A DNA stretch of 64,000 nt from Flaccisagitta enflata (Eukaryota; Chaetognatha; Sagittoidea; Aphragmophora): positions 3,720,001-3,784,000 of the forward strand of contig OZ231126.1 of assembly GCA_965153355.1 (NCBI GenBank). Reading direction: 5' to 3'. The position numbers were made by a program, and so were the translations under genes. Below the pieces are notes generated by a model that saw only the letters and a list, made by a program, of their open reading frames with translations, searched no databases and was not told the DNA's origin. Shown here one piece after another: positions 1 to 22,035 of the stretch (the stretch's first letter is position 1; each line of letters starts with the position of its first letter).

Positions 1-770
1 ACCCCAAGTTTTTGCAGCCCCCCCTACAGCTTATATGGTTCAAATTATTTTCTCACTTCCAGTGGCGGTCGACACCTTGGGTTTGGGTGCTTCACATAGC
101 AAAAGTTGGGAGTATCCCTTCACCCTACTTAAGTTATGTGGAGGAGCAAAAATCATGAAGATGACCTTTTTTTTTTCATAATTCTTTCATCTTCCGTTTT
201 TGTTTTGGCCTTAAAGTTTCCACTGATTTCCCAGAATTCAGCAAAATCCTGTGTAGTTTTGTTACAAAAAAGACAATTATTTGTTTTAAAAAATCATGAT
301 GTATGAAAAAATAAACTAAAATATCAGAACATAAGTTATGAAAGAGCAAATGAAAAGGCAGAATTGCAATTCTATGAAGAGTAGAAAATTATGAAAGCTG
401 ATTCAAATAATGCCAGCATATTTTTTTATCCCACTGTATTATGCAAATTAGGTCCTTAAATGCAATTTTCTATAAAACAGAAGATAAACGATTTTTAATA
501 AAACAAAAATAGTAAGGGTCTTAAAATTAGTCACTCCACATTAGGTAAAGAGGGCAAAAAGAAATAACCAACTTTTGCTATGCGAAGCACCCAAACCTTA
601 GGTGGATACAATTGGCGCCACCGTAGCGATTTTTGAATTTCCATCTAGAACAGCCCTTGATTAAGTTAAATCACCCAAATCTGCCCAATTATGAAAATTA
701 AGGGGTGTTCTAGGTGAAAATACAGAAGTCGTTAAGGTGGCGCCAACTGTATCTACTAAGGTGTAAATGG
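1..770. mobile_element. Foldback-type element, left end cut by the window
   Basis: Inverted-repeat element with a second foldback nested inside. Bases 60-85 (cagtggcggtcgacacctt) pair with a decayed counterpart near 750-775. Bases 600-745 form an inner stem around 'ggcgccaccgtagcgattt'. Bases about 78-150 pair with about 525-600 ('aacttttgctatg.gaagcac'). The same outer and inner motifs occur in the element at 12613-13018, so the two are one family. No transposase reading frame is seen, so it is presumably non-autonomous. The left boundary is outside the window and no target duplication can be tested. Confidence 0.55.
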
Positions 771-789
771 CCACAATTTTTACATATCT

Positions 790-1435
790 TTTACCACTGT
801 CCGCCAGAACACGGAATAAGTTGACTTGAAATGATCGTCTATAACTCTGATAGGTTTTGAGTCCTTGTGGTGTGTATAATACAAAGCTAAAAAGAACTAA
901 ATCATTTTTGGGGCGCTTTTTGAAATACATACAAAAATAGTACAAATTTAGTATATTTTTGATTGTAACTCTTTGTGATGATTTATTTTAGTATTTTTGA
1001 TCGCAGATTTGGACTCAGTGGGTAGCTTGCGGTTTGTTTGATATGTCACACTATATACTTTTGAAAAAGAAATAAAAACTTATTTTTTTATAAAATCATT
1101 AAAAATAAATGTATTTTATAGTAATATGATAAAAAAATTAACTTTTTATTTCTTTTCCAAAAATATATAGTGTGACATATCAAACGAACCGCAAAGCACT
1201 CGCTGAATCCGAATCTGCAGTCAAAAATACCAGAAAAGATCACCACAGAGAGTTATAATGAAAAATGTACTAAATTTACACCATTTTTGCATATATTTCA
1301 AAAAGCGCCCCAAAAGTGATTTAGTTTCCTTTAGATCCTGTACACACTACAATGACCCAAAAACTATCAAAGTGAGTGACGATCATTCTACCTCAACTCA
1401 TTCCGTGTTTTGGCTGGTAGTGTTACCCATTTAAC
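790..1435. repeat. Imperfect inverted repeat (foldback), centre near 1108
   Basis: The arms pair across an AT-rich centre. 'tttgatatgtcacactatat' at about 1038 is matched by its complement at about 1168-1190, and 'ggggcgctttttgaaata' at about 909 by its complement at about 1294. Outer parts are diverged. The core is shared with the inverted repeat at 2078-2695. The repeat ends just before the splice acceptor of the exon at 1452. Confidence 0.6.
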
Positions 1436-1451
1436 ATTTAACTCCCATCAG

Positions 1452-1668
1452 GTCATTGGCCCGCGGTTCCAACACTCGAAAACTGCGCATGGAATTGGAG
1501 AAGAAAACCGCGGAATTGATCGAAATCGATCAAAGCTTAACGGAAAGAACTCGAGCTCTTGACAGACTCTTGGAAGAAGAGGCTTATCTAAAAGTCAACC
1601 AAGAAGGAACCAAAAAGTCACTAAGGGAAATCCAAGAGGCCATCGTCAAGAACGACACGTCATTTTAA
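1452..1668 (+). CDS. Terminal exon of an unrecognised coiled-coil protein
   Basis: Reading from a splice acceptor (pyrimidine-rich stretch ending cccatcag at 1451), a phase-1 exon encodes about 71 residues and ends at TAA 1666-1668. The peptide starts SLARGSNTRKLRMELEKK and is rich in Glu, Lys, Leu and Arg with heptad-like spacing, so it is probably an alpha-helical coiled coil. An ATG inside the exon is not needed as a start, because the acceptor and open frame suggest a 3' terminal exon. Upstream exons would lie left of the window. It is the only candidate gene on the plus strand and converges on PRCC. I do not recognise the family and assign no function. Short length and lack of a family match keep confidence moderate. 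Confidence 0.5.
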
Positions 1669-2077
1669 GTGGCTGAGAAAGCCTCGAGAATCAGACTGCA
1701 CCGTAATTAAGATTTTTTTTTTAGCTGATTCCAACGCTGATCCCTGTTACAATCACCAGTCATCTCCAGCAAATTACTCCAGCTCCCTTCAATCCCCCTC
1801 AGTCCTGCTGCAAATTGCAACATTTAAATTTGTTACAATGTCACCCGGGGTGCCGATTCTGTAAAGCTGCAGCGTAGCAAGAAAATTCTAACCAAGGCTG
1901 CCGCATTTTCTTTACCATTGATATCCCTCTGTTTTCTAGCGAAACTAACCCATTGAAGCTTACTTGATATTTGTTTTACTTATTTACAATGATAAGAACA
2001 GGTTTCACTCCATATTTATCAGGTTTTGATTTCAATTTACATACCACATTAGGCAAAAATGTCTTTCGCTTCATATC
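1669..2077. other. Intergenic or 3' UTR, nothing recognised
   Basis: AT-rich sequence after the plus-strand terminal exon. It may include that gene's 3' UTR. No repeat, RNA gene or second exon was recognised. Confidence 0.4.
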
Positions 2078-2695
2078 CACAGTGGGCCTTAATTAGATAT
2101 GGGTTCAAAAAAATCCTCAGCAGTAGTGACTTGTATAAATAGGTATAATTTATAGTGAAGAATTGATATTGACCCTTAAAAAAAAATTTCCCTTAAAAGT
2201 TTTCGCAAAAATCACTAAAATATGTCCATTTTTTTATATATTTATACATAGATCTCAATGATCCATCAATTTTGAAATTCTGATTCCATTTTCATATTCC
2301 TGGTAAAATTTCCAATCATTTGATAGGTCACACTATATACTTTCATGTAAAAATAAAATTTTTGTATTTAAAGCCACCGTTGCATTTTTGTAACGGTGAC
2401 ATAGAAAATGAAAATTTTATTTTTACATGAAAGTATATAGTGTGACCTATCAAACAATTGGAAATTTTACCAGGAATATGAATCTTGAATCAGAATTTCA
2501 AAATTGATAGATCATTGAGATCTATCCAGAAATATATAAGAAAATGGACACATTTTAATGATTTTTGCAAAAACTTTCAAGGGAAATTTTTTTTTAAGGG
2601 TCAATATCGATTTGTCACTATAAAATGTACCTATTTATACTAGTCACTACTGCTGAGGATTTTTTTTGACCCATATCCAATTAAGGCCCACTGTG
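2078..2695. mobile_element. MITE-like foldback element with CACAGTGGGCC termini
   Basis: Long inverted repeat of about 300-bp arms. The left terminus cacagtgggccttaatt (2078) is matched by ...aattaaggcccactgtg (ends 2695), and both ends are flanked by 'tatc' (2074-2077 and 2696-2699), a possible 4-bp target duplication. The arms carry 'ggtcacactatatacttt', shared with the inverted repeat at 790-1435. The short loop lies around 2375-2395. No coding capacity. Confidence 0.7.
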
Positions 2696-3387
2696 TATCT
2701 TTCTCTTTCTTATATCCTCATTTCCCCAACATCTGCCGCAACTGCCGCACTTGATGGCTGTCCTGCCGCGTAGCATTGGTACCCTACTACCCTGAATCGG
2801 CACCCCGGAATGTCACAATGACCAATCGCCACCCCCCCCCCCCATCCCCCCATCGCCTTTCCCCTCACCAACAGCAGTGTTTTTACTTACTTGCCAACAT
2901 CGGTCCTCAGCAAAGTTGCATCAAACTCAGATCGACTTCATTACAAATCGTGATTTTGATTTTCATTCTGTGTCTTAATTGCTAATTTGAAATCGTTGGC
3001 AATTCTCTTTTTTGTTATCCATTAAAATTTCTTTTTATATATTTTCAACAAACGTGATTTTATGGCAATTGTCTGATAGAAACAAGCCCAGTCAGACAGA
3101 ATGATCGATAGATCGACGGGAAACAATGATGTGGGCCCTTGGGATAGATATAAGGGATAACAATGCAATGGTTGGGCCTGGGGGGACGAATGGCGTAGGG
3201 CCATGGGAGGATGGGCAGGGATAAAAACAGGAAGGCGAGGAGGGACGAATGAAAAAACGAGAATGAAATGCATGATTGAAGTTTGACAATTTAGTCGAGA
3301 TAAAACCTGCAAAAAAATTGAAAGGGGGGGGGGGAGAAGGATCTTGATTTCTCTTTCCTAAACGAACCCGCGTGCAATGGGTCTCTG
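2696..3387. other. Region 3' of PRCC, no gene seen
   Basis: Contains C-rich and G-rich runs (about 2831-2850, 3325-3335) and unremarkable sequence between convergent genes. It probably includes the 3' UTR of the minus-strand PRCC gene. Short open frames here have no family features. Confidence 0.4.
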
Positions 3388-6300
3388 TCAAAAGCCGTAT
3401 TTGGCCTGCGTTTGTCTCTTCGTTTGGGCGTTGGCAGACCATTGGTTCTTAAGCAGTTGTTCCCGCTCTTTAGCTTGAAAAGCGAGATACGTGATTTGAT
3501 GTTTGCGTTTGGAGACGGTAGAAGGACCCTCGCCTTTCTTCGGTTGAGGACGGTAACCAGATTCGCCAGCGGCGGATAACTCCCGTAGAAGATTCTCCTG
3601 TTGAGTTGTAAAAAGGATTCAGTCACGATAAAAGATCCGGTACATAGATAGGCGTAAAATTAGGTGTCAAATACAGACCGACCATACAACGGACTAACCC
3701 ATCTGGCAGACTTATATCTGGCTTATGACCGACCTATATCTGGCTTATGACCGACCTATATCTGGCTTATGACCGACAAAATACACTCGGCAAACAGACT
3801 CATATGTAATTATCACCGATTGACACACACGCCATCCGGAGCCGGGGAACCGAATGCAATCAGAAAAAAAAAAACAACCCACTTCCCCAAGCAGTCAAAC
3901 CTGTATTTCGCTGGTGCCTCCCAGGGCCGAGTCCGCGTTGACGTCGACGATGTCCAACCCGTCCAATTCTTTGCCTCTGACTTTCTGACTGCCGGCCAAT
4001 TTGGCCAAACTGAGTTGCTCGGATTCTTCCTCGCTCATCGAGCTTGTCAAGGACACATCCTGAATAGGTGACAATTTAGCTTTTAAGTCCAATACCACCA
4101 CAAGCTACTTTGCAATTTAGCTTTTAACTCCAACACCACTTCAAGCAGTAGCTCATGAACATACGGACACCTATTAAGAAGCAACTTTGGAAAGGCCCCG
4201 CTCCGATGTGAACAGATGAATTTTTGACCCAAGATTGGTCCTAATGGTCCTATTTCAAAGAACTATTTTCAACTTCTCAAACGCTACCAAATTAAAATTG
4301 AGGTCAAAATTTGCTCTCTTAGTCTAGGTGCAGCTCGCCTTTCCAAAGTTGATGCTTCCTTCAGCGACAGTATATATTTTGAAGTGACAGTATATCTATG
4401 AGCTAGATAGTAATAGCTTAATATTTGACAGAGCCGAAAAAAATTGTAGAATCGTACACCAGAGGTAACGTAGACACACGTCTGCAAGAGGTCTGTAAGA
4501 CACACGTCTGTAACGGGTGAAGTTCACTTTCGCTTTCTCAATATCTCACGACGTAAATTTAGCAGAATATATGAAAGTTATATCAGAGATCATTCACCTG
4601 AGAATCAGCCATATTATACATTTGAGCGTAACTCATCGACGAAGAGGCGGCGTGGGAGGAGGAGGAGGAAAAGGAGGCGGCTGAAGAGGAAGAAGAAGAA
4701 GAATCCGGAGCAGTTTGACGTTGAGACTGGAAAGGAGATGGAGATATGCCTTTGGTGTTAAACGAAAGCGGGTATTGCTCGGGATCGGGATGAGAGACTT
4801 GAAGTCGTTTAGGGGCCGGAATCGAAGGCAGGTCGACGCGTGGATGAGATGAGTCGGAACCTGGTAAAGGAGGAAGGAGAATGAGTGATAATGTACACTT
4901 GAAATCGAAGGCACGTCGACGCGTGGATGAGATGAGTCGGAACCTGGAAAAGGAGGAAGGAGAATAAGTGATAATGCACACTTGAATCGAAGGCACGTCG
5001 ACGCGTGGATGAGATGAGTCGGAACCTGAAAAAGGAGGAAGGAGAATAAGTGATAATGCACACTTGAATCGAAGGCACGTCGACGCGGGGAAGAGATGAG
5101 TCGGAACCTGGAAAAGGAGGAAGGAGAATAAGTGATAATGCACACTTGAATCGAAGGCACGTCGACGCGTGGATGAGATGAGTCGGAACCTGAAAAAGGA
5201 GGAAGGAGAATAAGTGATAATGCACACTTGAATCGAAGGCACGTCGACGCGTGGATGAGATGAGTCGGAACCTGGAAAAGGAGGAAGGAGAATAAGTGAT
5301 AATGCACACTTGAATCGAAGGCACGTCGACGCGTGGATGAGATGAGTCGGAACCTGAAAAAGGAGGAAGGAGAATAAGTGATAATGCACACTTGAATCGA
5401 AGGCACGTCGACGCGTGGATGAGATGAGTCGGAACCTGGAAAAGGAGGAAGGAGAATAGGTGATAATGCACACTTGAATCGAAGGCACGTCGACGCGTGG
5501 TAAGATGAGTCCGAACCTGGAAAAGGAGGAAGAAGAAATAGTGATTATGTGAGCTTGAAGTTGTTTAGGGGCTGGAGTTGAAGGCACATCGACGCGGGGA
5601 AGAGATGAGTCGGAACCTGGAAAAGGAGGCAGGGGAATGAGTGATAATGTACACTTGAAGTTATCTGTTATCTACTGTTATGATAAAAAATTGAATTGCA
5701 ACTGCTCGAGATCAGTCTTTGGTCTATTTGCTTCACATGTTGCCTTTACCTTTCTCTCTACAGATGTAAAGACTTCTCTGATATTTTCCTGTCCATAAAA
5801 ACTCATTCTCCTCCCCATTTCGAAACCCTTTGTAGATTACCTCCCCCAACCCCCACACAACCCCCGCCGGGGGAGGAAACTCAACATAATACGCCCCCAC
5901 AAATTTTCTTACCAAGTGAAAAGAAGTTGGATTCAGTTTGTTCGGCGGTTGTTTCCGCGGGTCGCTTCCCGGAAGTGGACTTGGATGTTGTTGACGCTTT
6001 TGTGGTTGTTGATGTTGTTGTTGTTGTTGGTTTCTTTGTCAAGATGTGTGGAATCAGCGGACGCTTCTCCATTTTAGTCTCGGAAATGTTTTTGGGTTTC
6101 GGTAAAAGGGCGAAGAGACCGCTGCCTGTTTGGAGGGGAAAGGGGGAGAGGGAGGGAGGGAGGAAGGGAAAGAAAGAAAGAAAGAAAGAAGAAAGACAGA
6201 CAGACAGACAGAAAGAAAGCAAGAAAGAAAGAAAGCAAGAAAGAAAGAAAGCAAGAAAGAAAGAAAGGAGGAAAGAAAGGAAGGAGGAAAGAAAGAAACA

Positions 6301-7351
6301 GAGGAAGGAAGGAAAAAAGGAAAGAGAAAGAAAGAAAGATAGAAAGAAAGAAAGAAAGATAGAAAGAAAGAAAGAAAAAGAACTAAATGGATAAAAAGAG
6401 CGGAAAAACGATGAAAGAAAGAACGAGAAAGAAGGTAGAAATGAGAAAAGAAAGGCAAAGAGAGATAAGGGAAGAAAGGAAGAAAGACCCTAAGCAAAGA
6501 AGGTGAAACAGAAGGAAAGATCAGAGGAAAAGAAAAGTTGGCAAATAAAGATGAGAAACAGGCAAGGAAAAGCAGAGAATTAAAAAAAAGATAAGATTAG
6601 AAACAGACAAGGAAGAGCGGAAAATAAAGCAGAAAGATAGGATTAGAAAAGAAAAGGAAAAGAGGAAAAGAGATGAATGAAGGAAAATTTTGGATAATGA
6701 ATATCAATCATCATCTCCATCATCACTACCAGTGGCGTAGGAGAGCTGGATTTTTTGGGACTTCCACCACCTAACTTGTGTCCGACAGATTTGGTGTCCC
6801 AACAGACAATAACTTACTGTAAAATAGTTATTACTACTATACTCTTGTTTGCTACTATACTCTTGTTTGCAACTATACTCTTGTTTGCTACTATACTCTT
6901 GGATAAGTGGGATGAGGTCCAATCACGCCTAATATAGGATTAAATAATTCAATTTCTCTCTCAACCATTCACATTCTGTGTCTAGATCTTCATTTGTTCT
7001 CTCCCCTATACCCCAGTGTATTTGCCTAAAACTAACATAAGCTCTGAATTTTGATTTCTTCATGAATTGTTCATTAGATTGCTACCATGCAAGAACATTA
7101 ATTGTTCAGTGTGTGTTGGTATGTTTTCCTCTCTCCCTCTCTCTCCCTTTTTTTTCTGAGAAAAAATGTATTAACCTTTGCACTTTTAAGGTGCATGGAA
7201 GGAAATGATCTGTCAATTTCAATCTCTAATGTCACTTTGGCTTTAAATGTCCAGCAATCAGTGTCTGTCTTTTTGTCTGTTTTACCATCTTTTTTTCTTT
7301 TTTCTTTTGTTAAATTTTTGTTTTTTTTTCTGTTTGTCCACTCTGTCTTGT

Positions 7352-7420
<69 letters not shown>

Positions 7421-8006
7421 TTCTTTTTTCTTCTTTTTTCTTTCTTCTTCCTTCTTCTTTCCTTTTCTTCCTTGTCCCAACAACTTTGGTGTCCCGACAA
7501 CTTTGGTGTCCCGACAGCAGGGACTTCCATGGAAGTCCCGGAAGTCCCTTCTCCTACGCCGCTGATCACTACCACCAACCGTTCAAACCACCAAGATCAA
7601 AATCCTACCAGTTTTGGCTTTATTGTTCTTCTCATCCTGAAGTCCGGCATTTGGTGCTTCATCATCATCATGACATTATCATCATGACATTATCATCATG
7701 ACAGTATCATGACATTATCTTCATGACATCATCACATCATCATCATGACATTATCATCATGAAATCATCATCACATCATCATCATGACATCATCATCATC
7801 ATCATCATCACGACATCATCATCATCATCATCATCCAGCGGCGTAGGAGAAGGGACTTCCGGGACTTCCATGGAAGTCCCTGCTGTCGGGACACCAAAGT
7901 TGTCGGGACACCAAAGTTGTCGGGACACCATTGAAGGAAGGAAGAAAGAGAGGAAAGAGAGAGGAAGAAGAAAAAAAAGAAAAGAGAAAAAAAAAGAAAA
8001 AAGAAA

Positions 8007-8074
<68 letters not shown>

Positions 8075-9024
8075 AACAGACAGAGTGACAGACAAACAGG
8101 AAAAGTTAAAAAGCAGGAAAAAAAGATTTAACAAAAGAAAAAAAAGAGAAAAAAGATGGTAAAACAGACAAAAAGACAGACACTGATTGCTGGACATTTA
8201 AAGCCAAAGTGACATTAGAGATTGAAATTGACAGATCATTTCCTTCCATGCACCTTAAAAGTGTTTTTTCTCAGAAAAAAAAGGGAGAGAGAGGGAGAGA
8301 GGAAAACATACCAACACACACTGAACAATAAATGTTCTTGCATGGTAGCAATCTAATGAACAATTCATGAAGAAATCAAAATTCAGAGCTTATGTTAGTT
8401 TTAGGCAAATACACTGGGGTATAGGGGAGAGAACAAATGAAGATCTAGACACAGAATGTGAATGGTTGAGAGAGAAATTGAATTATTTAATCCTATATTA
8501 GGCGTGATTGGACCTCATCCCACTTATCCATGAGTATAGTAGCAAACAAGAGTATAGTTGCAAACAAGAGTATAGTAGCAAACAAGAGTATAGTAGTAAT
8601 AACTATTTTACAGTAAGTTATTGTCTGTTGGGACACCAAATCTGTCGGACACTAGTTAGGTGGTGGAAGTCCCAAAAAATCCAGCTCTCCTACGCCACTG
8701 TCATCATCCTCATCACATCATCATCATCATCATCATGATCATCATCATCCTCATCATCCTACCGGTTTTGGCTTTATCATTCCTCTCGTCCTTCCTGAGT
8801 CCTGCATCTGGCACTTCCTCATCTTCCTCATCGCCTAAATCGCGCAAAGATGGAATGGAAATTTGCACTTTGCCTCCTTTCTTTTTGGACGAGGAGATTT
8901 TTGAAGAGACGCCCGAAGAGTCTTTCAAGGATTTGTTCTGATTAGGGGAGACATTTTTGGACGGATGAATAAATGAATGAATGGATGAATGAATGAATGA
9001 ATGTATGTAAGAAAGAAAGAATGA

Positions 9025-9076
<52 letters not shown>

Positions 9077-10243
9077 ATGAAAGAGAGAAGTGAGAATGAG
9101 AGAGAGAAGAGAGAATGAAAGAGAGAAGAAAGAATGGAAGAAAGAACAAAAGAATGAAAGAAAGAACCAAAAGAATGAAAGAAAGAACAAAAGAATGAAA
9201 GAAAGAACAAAAGAATGATAAAAAGAACCAAAAGAATGAAAGAAAGATCAAAAGAATGAGAGTGAGAATGAAAGAAAGCATGAAAGAAAGAATGAAAGAG
9301 TGAGTGAAAGAAAGAACGAATGAAAGAAAGTGCACGCTACAATGATCATGGATCCTTTCTTAATCAACAATTTTCCTTGAACCTTTTCATTTTCCTATCA
9401 AGGAGCAGCGAGATTATTGTTAATTTGTCTTTAAACAAGCTGTACATCTGACTGACCTTTTCCGCCTCTTTGATCTCCCAATCGCGCGGACGGAGAAAGT
9501 CTTCCAACTCCTCGTCGACTGCGGAAGCGGAAGCGGAATCCGCCTTTGGAGTCGGAAGAATCGATCCCAAGTTGAGAGAGGATGAGGAGGAAGTGGGGTC
9601 GAAGGGTGGAGGAGGAGACGAGGAGGAGGTCGTAGATGAGGCCTCAGTCGCGGATGCGTTGCGGGGTTTAGGAAGCCGTAGAGAAGAGCCTGTATGAGTT
9701 TTTTTCGGAGAGGTTCATGTTGACAGATCTAATAAGCATATGTATTCATGCGGAAAATCAGGTAGCACAATGCACACCGTACGCAATGTCAGTGTCTACG
9801 ACGAAAACAATTTACACACAATCACACACGCCATATAACGAACCTGACAGTCCAATGATATCGCCATCTATCCCAGCCCCATGCCCCGACGACGTTGTGG
9901 GCTGTCGTGTCGAAGAAGAAGAATTCCCGGCTACCCGATGATGATCATCTTCTTCATCGTCCGATATTTGACCACCGAAATTGTCCTCTTCGTCAGAATC
10001 GGAAATTCCACCACCGCCTTCAGTCGCTTTGACACAGTCCAATGACCTCTCAGAATTGTTTGTCACAGCGAGATTGTTTCCATTGGCGTTTGAATTTGCC
10101 GTGGTGGTGGTGGATTGTTTTGCAAGAGGAAGAGCAGCCGCCACGGCGGCGTCGGCGGCTGCAGTTTTCGGCTTTTCCTCCTCTTCATTGTCAGAATCTT
10201 CATCCTCGCTGCTGCTTCCGTAATTGGCGACGAGCAGAGACAT
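3388..10243 (-). CDS. PRCC: PRCC-like proline-rich nuclear protein, seven coding exons
   Basis: Coding exons, 5' to 3' on the minus strand: 10243-9844, 9689-9457, 8937-8760, 6125-5913, 4860-4598, 4059-3901, 3597-3388. All junctions are GT-AG and in phase, giving about 551 residues (human PRCC 491). The start MSLLVANYGSSSEDEDS resembles the human acidic N-terminus. Exon 4 has GLFALLPKPKN and NFFSLG, matching PRCC's LSALLPQPKN and NFFSLP. The last exon ends in a near-identical C-terminus: KRKHQITYL...QAKERELALKN...RQTQAKYGF then TGA. Family knowledge: a nuclear protein that associates with pre-mRNA splicing factors and MAD2B and is fused to TFE3 in renal carcinoma. The middle is low-complexity Ser/Thr-rich. 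Introns 3 and 4 carry MITEs and exon-edge repeats. The stop of PSMC2 lies only about 420 bp upstream. Confidence 0.93.
4861..5640 (-). repeat. 82-bp minisatellite seeded by the acceptor of PRCC exon 5
   Basis: About nine tandem units, period 82-83 bp, in PRCC intron 4 directly against the exon starting at 4860. On the minus strand each unit holds a pyrimidine tract, CAG and the first exon bases (GTTCCGACTCATCTCATCC, encoding SDSSHPRVD.PSI). Copies keep the acceptor as TTTTCCAG or TTTTTCAG. The outermost copy (about 5540-5640) keeps a longer exon piece encoding PAPKQLQ. Stop-free frames in all three phases make it look like a long ORF, but it is intronic. Confidence 0.85.
6139..6690. repeat. 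GAAA/GGAA purine-rich low-complexity tract
   Basis: Degenerate (GAAA)n, (GACA)n and (GGAA)n runs inside PRCC intron 3. They begin about 15 bp beyond the acceptor of the exon at 6125, so the polypyrimidine tract of that acceptor is continuous with the microsatellite on the minus strand. Confidence 0.85.
6730..7564 (+). mobile_element. hAT-like MITE, copy 1 (8-bp TSD atcactac)
   Basis: Terminal inverted repeats CAGTGGCGTAGGAG at the left and its complement (ctcctacgccgctg) at the right, flanked by a perfect 8-bp duplication atcactac at 6722-6729 and 7565-7572. Eight-bp duplications and CAGTGGCG-type ends are typical of hAT elements. The interior has a (CT)n tract (about 7353-7412) and GTGTCCCGACAACTTTGGT repeats, with no transposase. 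It lies in PRCC intron 3, in opposite orientation to the copy at 7836-8700. Confidence 0.9.
7573..7835 (-). repeat. Duplicated tip of PRCC exon 3 plus CAT-rich array
   Basis: About 7586-7660 is a diverged copy of the 3' end of the exon at 8760-8937 together with its donor: on the minus strand AAAGCCAAAACTGGTAGGA against AAAGCCAAAACCGGTAGGA. The remaining bases are (CATCATCATGACATTAT)n and (CAT)n, continuous in type with CAT runs at 8701-8755 beside the true donor. Both hAT-like MITEs inserted into this array. Confidence 0.7.
7836..8700 (-). mobile_element. hAT-like MITE, copy 2, inverted (8-bp TSD tcatcatc)
   Basis: Starts cagcggcgtaggag and ends ctcctacgccactg, flanked by tcatcatc at 7828-7835 and 8701-8708. 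It is close to the reverse complement of 6730-7564 over its whole length, including a (GA)n tract (about 8010-8072). Having its own target duplication shows a separate insertion rather than one long palindrome. Confidence 0.9.
8955..9335. repeat. (GAAT)n/(GAAA)n microsatellite in PRCC intron 2
   Basis: Tetranucleotide arrays gaat, gaaa, and mixed aaagaatgaaagaaagaac units between PRCC exons 2 and 3. No coding content. Open frames on the minus strand are translations of the repeat. Confidence 0.9.
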
Positions 10244-10662
10244 GATGTATGTAGTTGGTTTTTGAATGAAGCCCCTTTCTTAATTTGATATATATTTAAC
10301 ACCTTTAAATATGTAAGGACGAAAGAAAATTCGAAAACGTATCCATTCATCAATTATCATAGCTCGGCGGAAAAGCAAAATACAGGCTTTATGGTATCTC
10401 CTTATCTCCTTTTCATAGAAGAGTCTGACAAAGGGCGTTGACCACACATGGCACATATTTCCGCCTGGTAAGGGGGGGAGGGAGGGAGAAGCTATTGTCG
10501 AGGGGGGAAGTAGCCCTAAGATCATCAATAAATGGCGGAGTCAGATAAAAATGTGTTTTGACTTAAAAATTTAAAAGGGAAATGTTATACAAAACGACAT
10601 CACAGTCCTTTCAACGCCAAGTGAGAGAGAGAGAGAGACAAATTGCTTTTTCAAGTCGAATT
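10244..10662. promoter_or_regulatory. PSMC2-PRCC intergenic spacer, presumed PRCC promoter
   Basis: 419 bp between the PSMC2 stop and the PRCC start on the same strand. It must hold the PSMC2 3' UTR and the PRCC 5' UTR and promoter. No clear TATA box or poly(A) signal was identified, so the regulatory role is inferred from position only. Confidence 0.3.
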
Positions 10663-21054
<10,392 letters not shown>

Positions 21055-22035
21055 GATGGCCAATGACTGATTGATTGATCAATTGATCAAAAGATGACTC
21101 AAGTCAACTTTGTTAATATAAGAGTTTTTTTTTTGTCTAACTTTTTTAAGCACGAACAACTGCTCCGAGTCAAAGAAAGACTTAGTAAAACATTTGTACG
21201 AGAAAAAACAAACATAATAACAACGAGAATACGGAGCCACTCCTTTTTGTTTTAAAAAGCTTCCGTTAACAACAATACACAAGATGCCATCTTTTTTTAG
21301 AAACGATGAATGCCAAGAGGGTAAACTTGAGGGGAAAGATGTGCGGAGAGGAGGTTACAGGACTTTGTTTTGTGCGCGTATGTATATACGATAAAACAAT
21401 TAATATATACACTGCACTGTAGCCAGTTATGATGGTAGAGATATACAGCGTTGTACGGAAAGCAAGCCTCTGCGCTCTAGTCCCCAAAAGGTATACATAC
21501 GAAAATAGTGAGGAGTTAACTGAGTAATTCCGTTACAGTATGTTAGCACCGACATATCCCAATAAACCGTAGTTTTCTTTCGCTAATGGAAATACATACT
21601 GACGCTGACTACGCTCCCAAGAAAAAGTCTCGAACGCTCGTGACACAGACGGGCAGACGGCCAACGGATCGTCCGTTCTGACAGAGAAAACTTTGCCGAT
21701 AACACGCCACATCCGACACATGTGGCGAGTTGATGATGGAGAATTACGACGCGGCTCATCCATGAAAATTGGAGGAAACGAACGATTTTGCAAGACTCCA
21801 AATCCAAGCACAGATAAAACAACTTAACCAGAGAGAGAAACATTTAACATACGAGTCTCATATCGTTCCTCGCGTCCAAGAACGTGGGTCACAGCTATAT
21901 AGCTCGTTCATACCTGATAATAGAGCTTCAACTTTATATTTTTACCACAATTCACACTTTCATTCAAAATCGAATCTGTGATTCGTTTTTTTCCACTCGC
22001 GTGCAGCCACCCGGGCGCGTGGGTGGTATCAATCA
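21055..22035. promoter_or_regulatory. KCTD-PSMC2 intergenic region, presumed PSMC2 promoter
   Basis: 981 bp between the KCTD stop and the PSMC2 start on the same strand. It must contain the PSMC2 promoter and 5' UTR and the KCTD 3' UTR. No specific promoter motif was identified. Overlapping short open frames lack family features. Confidence 0.35.

Noticed and set aside
4583-5587. A 334-residue minus frame that includes real PRCC residues
   Set aside because: Only 4598-4860 is exon. The rest is the acceptor minisatellite in intron 4.
6730-8700. A single 2-kb foldback transposon
   Set aside because: Two distinct 8-bp target duplications show two separate MITE insertions with a 271-bp spacer.
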